Notes under the pieces: model-generated
Database searches by the model: none
What the model saw: the letters and a program-made list of their open reading frames with translations, nothing else
What the model was told of the DNA's origin: nothing
Part shown: in pieces, positions 48,233 to 50,412 of the stretch
How positions within the stretch are numbered: the stretch's first letter is position 1
Layout: every line of letters begins with the position of its first letter
Assembly (NCBI GenBank): GCA_038318235.1
Contig: JBBQBY010000002.1
Coordinates: 1 to 50,412, forward strand
Direction: 5' to 3'
Source: JAPLGZ01 sp038318235
GTDB lineage: Bacteria; Chloroflexota; Anaerolineae; Caldilineales; Caldilineaceae
Length of the DNA: 50,412 nt
Translations under genes and position numbers: made by a program

Positions 48233-48351
48233 AGAACAAGGTTCGTATAAATGACCAATATAGTTTCCCAGAAAACTTTCGTACCCTGTGCCCAAAAGTA
48301 AAAATGCGACAAATTTTTCTGGATAAGTATCGCAATTTCCAGGTGAACGCT

Positions 48352-48765
48352 ATGTCAAGCCGAACGATCACTTTAGATCTACCTGATCAGCTCTACGAAC
48401 AGTTAACCACACAGGCGCAAGCAGCAGCTCGCACGCTCAGCGATGTAGTGGTGGAGACACTCGTGCGCAATTCACCCCCATCAGTCGAGGAAAATCTTTC
48501 GCTTGGGCTCCAACGAGAACTTAAAGCGCTGGAGGATCTCTCGGACGAAGCGCTCTGGACAATTGCCCAGAGCGCGATGAATCTTGACAAAGTTGCTTTA
48601 TATGACGTACTGCTAGAGCGTCAGCAAGATGGCGACCTGACATTGGAAGGTCAAGCATTGTTAGATAGGCTACATAATGAAGCTGATGAGCTTATGTTAC
48701 GTAAAGCGCATGCCTATGCTCTTCTAAAAAGTCGGGGGCATGTGTTGCCAACCCGTCATCGTTAG
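48352..48765 (+). CDS. RHH-like antitoxin-type protein
   Basis: 137 residues from ATG 48352, AGGTGA upstream. It starts RTITLDLPDQLYEQLTTQAQ, then AAARTLSDVVVETL, the ribbon-helix-helix pattern of CopG/Arc-type proteins in which the beta strand enters the DNA major groove. The remaining 90 residues are helical and acidic. The HNH nuclease gene follows 13 bases later. The arrangement is that of a nuclease with a regulator, which may be a toxin-antitoxin unit or may simply act together; not demonstrated. Confidence 0.75.
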   Translation: MSSRTITLDLPDQLYEQLTTQAQAAARTLSDVVVETLVRNSPPSVEENLSLGLQRELKALEDLSDEALWTIAQSAMNLDKVALYDVLLERQQDGDLTLEGQALLDRLHNEADELMLRKAHAYALLKSRGHVLPTRHR

Positions 48766-48778
48766 GGTATAAGATTTA

Positions 48779-49210
48779 ATGCCTCGTCCCCGCCTTTCTC
48801 CTGCATTGCGGCGCCAAGTTGAAGATGAATCCGAACATCGTTGTGGCTATTGTCGCTCCGAAGAAGATTTTATGGGTGCATCTCTAACCATCGATCACAT
48901 CATTCCACTTGCCAACGGTGGAACCAATACGTACGAGAATCTATGGGCCGCTTGTCGTCAGTGTAATGAGGCAAAACAAGCACGCACCCATGCCCGCGAC
49001 CCAGAAACAGTTGAACTTGCCCCTTTATTTAACCCGCGTATCGATAAATGGCATGAACACTTCGAATGGATTGCAGAGTACACACATATTCAAGGCTTAA
49101 CTACAACAGGTCGAGCTACTGTTGCAGCGTTGCAACTCAATCGCGCCGTTTTAGTAAGCGCACGGCGACGTTGGGTGTTTATGGGATGGCGTCCAGATGA
49201 TCGCCAATAA
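48779..49210 (+). CDS. HNH endonuclease
   Basis: 143 residues. C22-x2-C25 and C59-x2-C62 bind a structural zinc; the catalytic part is TIDHIIPLANGGTNTYENLWAAC with H40 and N54, then N63 after the second Cys pair (H-N-N variant of HNH). The C-terminal half (FNPRIDKWHEHFEW, TTTGRATVAALQLNR) is the tail usual in short stand-alone HNH proteins of this type. Co-transcribed with the RHH-like gene. DNA target unknown. Confidence 0.92.
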   Translation: MPRPRLSPALRRQVEDESEHRCGYCRSEEDFMGASLTIDHIIPLANGGTNTYENLWAACRQCNEAKQARTHARDPETVELAPLFNPRIDKWHEHFEWIAEYTHIQGLTTTGRATVAALQLNRAVLVSARRRWVFMGWRPDDRQ

Positions 49211-49218
49211 AGTTTTCG

Positions 49219-50412
49219 CTATTCCATTCGGCGCACCGTACGCCCATTTTGCACGGCTTCGTACAACTTAGCAAATTCTTCACTACCATCATCCGCCACC
49301 GGATCCAACGTGGAACCCGCTTCGCAGATCGGCTGGGCATCGGCGGGATAGACGTGATGTAAGTCCTGTTTGTTGCAACCGTAGTAGGTGACCTCACCGT
49401 TCGCCCGCGCATAACGATAAACGTGCTTGGGCGTATTGACAAAGGTATAATCGACCCGATATTTTTCGATCAGCGCAGGATCGATCTCAATGCCCAGGCC
49501 CGGTTTTTCGGGCACACGCATAAAGCCGCTGCGCAATTCAATCGGCGTCTGGAGCAGTTGCGACGCCCAAATGTTCATACAGGTGATCGCCGGCCAACGC
49601 GCCTGATCGAGCACAGCGCCCAAGTGCGCGGCCCAGGTGGTGGTGACGCCCGTGCCGACGAGTTGCAGCCAGAAGGGTTTGTTGGCCTCTTCGCAAATGT
49701 GCGCCTGCCTGAGCAAGTTGGCGGCCCCCGCACACAATACAAAACCGTCAGCCACATCTTCGTGCAACGTTGTCATAATCGGTGGGCTGCCGTAGTGCAT
49801 GGCAACCGGCCGGTTAATGCGGCGCCGAATCTGCGCGTTGCCAGCCACGTCCGCTTGCGGGATCGGGCTTTCAAACATAGCAACCTGTTTGTAAGATTCG
49901 AGCGTGCTCAGGAATTTGACCGCATTGGCGGCATTGTCCAGCGTGGCGTTGAAATCCAGATCGAGGATAAATTGCTCGGGCACCACGGCAAAAATCGCCT
50001 TGAGCGCGGCGTGCAGATCATACCAGGTGCGCGCCTTGAGCTTGGCGGACATATAACCCTGCCGCACGGCTTCGGCACATTGTTGCGCCCAAGCTTGCGG
50101 TGGCATGTCCATCGCCCACCACGAGATCGGCGCCCAGTCGCGCAACTTTTTACCCAACAGTTGATAAACCGGCACATTGAGCACCTTGCCCACCGCGTCA
50201 AAAAGCGCCATTTGCACGCCCGCGCCCAACTCATCATGCCAGAGTAATTCGGCGGCTTCGTGGCCGACCACACGGTCAGCAATATTATCCGGCACTTTCG
50301 CCCAGGTGTAATTAGGAATGGTCTCGCCCCAGCCTACGACGCCATTCTCAAGCGTAATCTTGCAAAGCTGCGAAATGCGCCAGTGGGGCAGCCAGTATTG
50401 CATATGCTGATT
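49219..50412 (-). CDS. Enolase-superfamily (mandelate racemase-like) enzyme, start outside window
   Basis: The frame is open to the last base; an ATG at 50403 exists, but the sequence before it (NQH) and the missing first strand of the family suggest a start beyond the window. Visible are WLPHWRISQLCKITLENGVVGWGE (capping domain), the KxK motif in AKLKARTWYD (K121/K123 counted from 50403), Asp in LDLDFNATL and Glu in MFESPIPQAD. The third metal ligand, usually Asp-Glu in the following strand, is replaced by AMHYGSPP. The substrate is probably an acid sugar or similar, unproven. Tail-to-tail with the HNH gene. Confidence 0.85.
   Translation of the reverse strand, partial: NQHMQYWLPHWRISQLCKITLENGVVGWGETIPNYTWAKVPDNIADRVVGHEAAELLWHDELGAGVQMALFDAVGKVLNVPVYQLLGKKLRDWAPISWWAMDMPPQAWAQQCAEAVRQGYMSAKLKARTWYDLHAALKAIFAVVPEQFILDLDFNATLDNAANAVKFLSTLESYKQVAMFESPIPQADVAGNAQIRRRINRPVAMHYGSPPIMTTLHEDVADGFVLCAGAANLLRQAHICEEANKPFWLQLVGTGVTTTWAAHLGAVLDQARWPAITCMNIWASQLLQTPIELRSGFMRVPEKPGLGIEIDPALIEKYRVDYTFVNTPKHVYRYARANGEVTYYGCNKQDLHHVYPADAQPICEAGSTLDPVADDGSEEFAKLYEAVQNGRTVRRME

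Overview
The window looks like a chromosomal segment of a filamentous or Caldilinea/Anaerolinea-like member of the Chloroflexota. This is inferred from the style of the genes: secreted proteins ending in a short L-P-rich tail, NHL/LGFP/HtrA surface proteins, a CHAT-protease gene set with its own sigma factor, DUF pairs common in that phylum, and moderately GC-rich codon use (judged by eye). No rRNA, tRNA, prophage or CRISPR array was seen.

Layout. 1-5.3 kb: a 5'-truncated YdcF-type protein, a PD-(D/E)XK-like hypothetical, a DUF6883 gene broken by an amber codon beside its DUF4926 partner, a B12-type radical SAM protein, and a small two-gene cassette (PepSY-like plus C39-like peptidase). 5.4-14 kb: the most coherent system of the window, made of a sigma-like factor, a soluble zinc-finger anti-sigma-like protein, a TPR-CHAT cysteine protease and a secreted NHL-repeat/clostripain-like protease. 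A bipartite promoter-like motif, AAAC-N4-CGCCGAAAA-N15-ATTTC, lies in front of the anti-sigma/CHAT pair, the clostripain gene and a secreted aegerolysin-like/LGFP gene at 16.4 kb, so these look like one regulon. 14-19 kb: a 12-residue-repeat nuclease-like protein with a consensus leaderless promoter, a DUF4160/DUF2442 pair, and remnants (two orphan C-terminal tails, a decayed second copy of the C39 cassette, a small membrane pseudogene). 19.4-27.3 kb: a large secreted HtrA protease, an S41 peptidase lacking the usual catalytic Lys, and a patch of decay (response-regulator stub, frameshifted PRC-barrel protein, truncated PrsW, histidine-kinase fragment).

27.3-36.5 kb: a housekeeping run pgeF, (secreted protein), yggS, proC, yggT, CYTH-CHAD, metallopeptidase, lipoprotein, membrane SH3-like protein, DUF3891. 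36.5-41.4 kb (minus strand): cupin, then a thiamine-type ABC transporter (binding protein, fused permease, ATPase) behind a TPP riboswitch and intrinsic terminator. 41.7-50.4 kb: a Cys-rich protein and a winged-helix protein, threonine synthase, a second fold-type II PLP enzyme, a Y1 (RAYT-like) transposase remnant, creatininase, an RHH-like/HNH pair and an enolase-superfamily gene running off the edge.

Across all regions the gene gaps are filled with perfect or near-perfect palindromes of about 40-280 bp. Some are related to each other, some are nested inside each other, one is flanked by a 14-bp direct repeat, and one sits in frame inside threonine synthase. Together with the Y1 transposase remnant flanked by them, they suggest active or recent REP/MITE-like proliferation.
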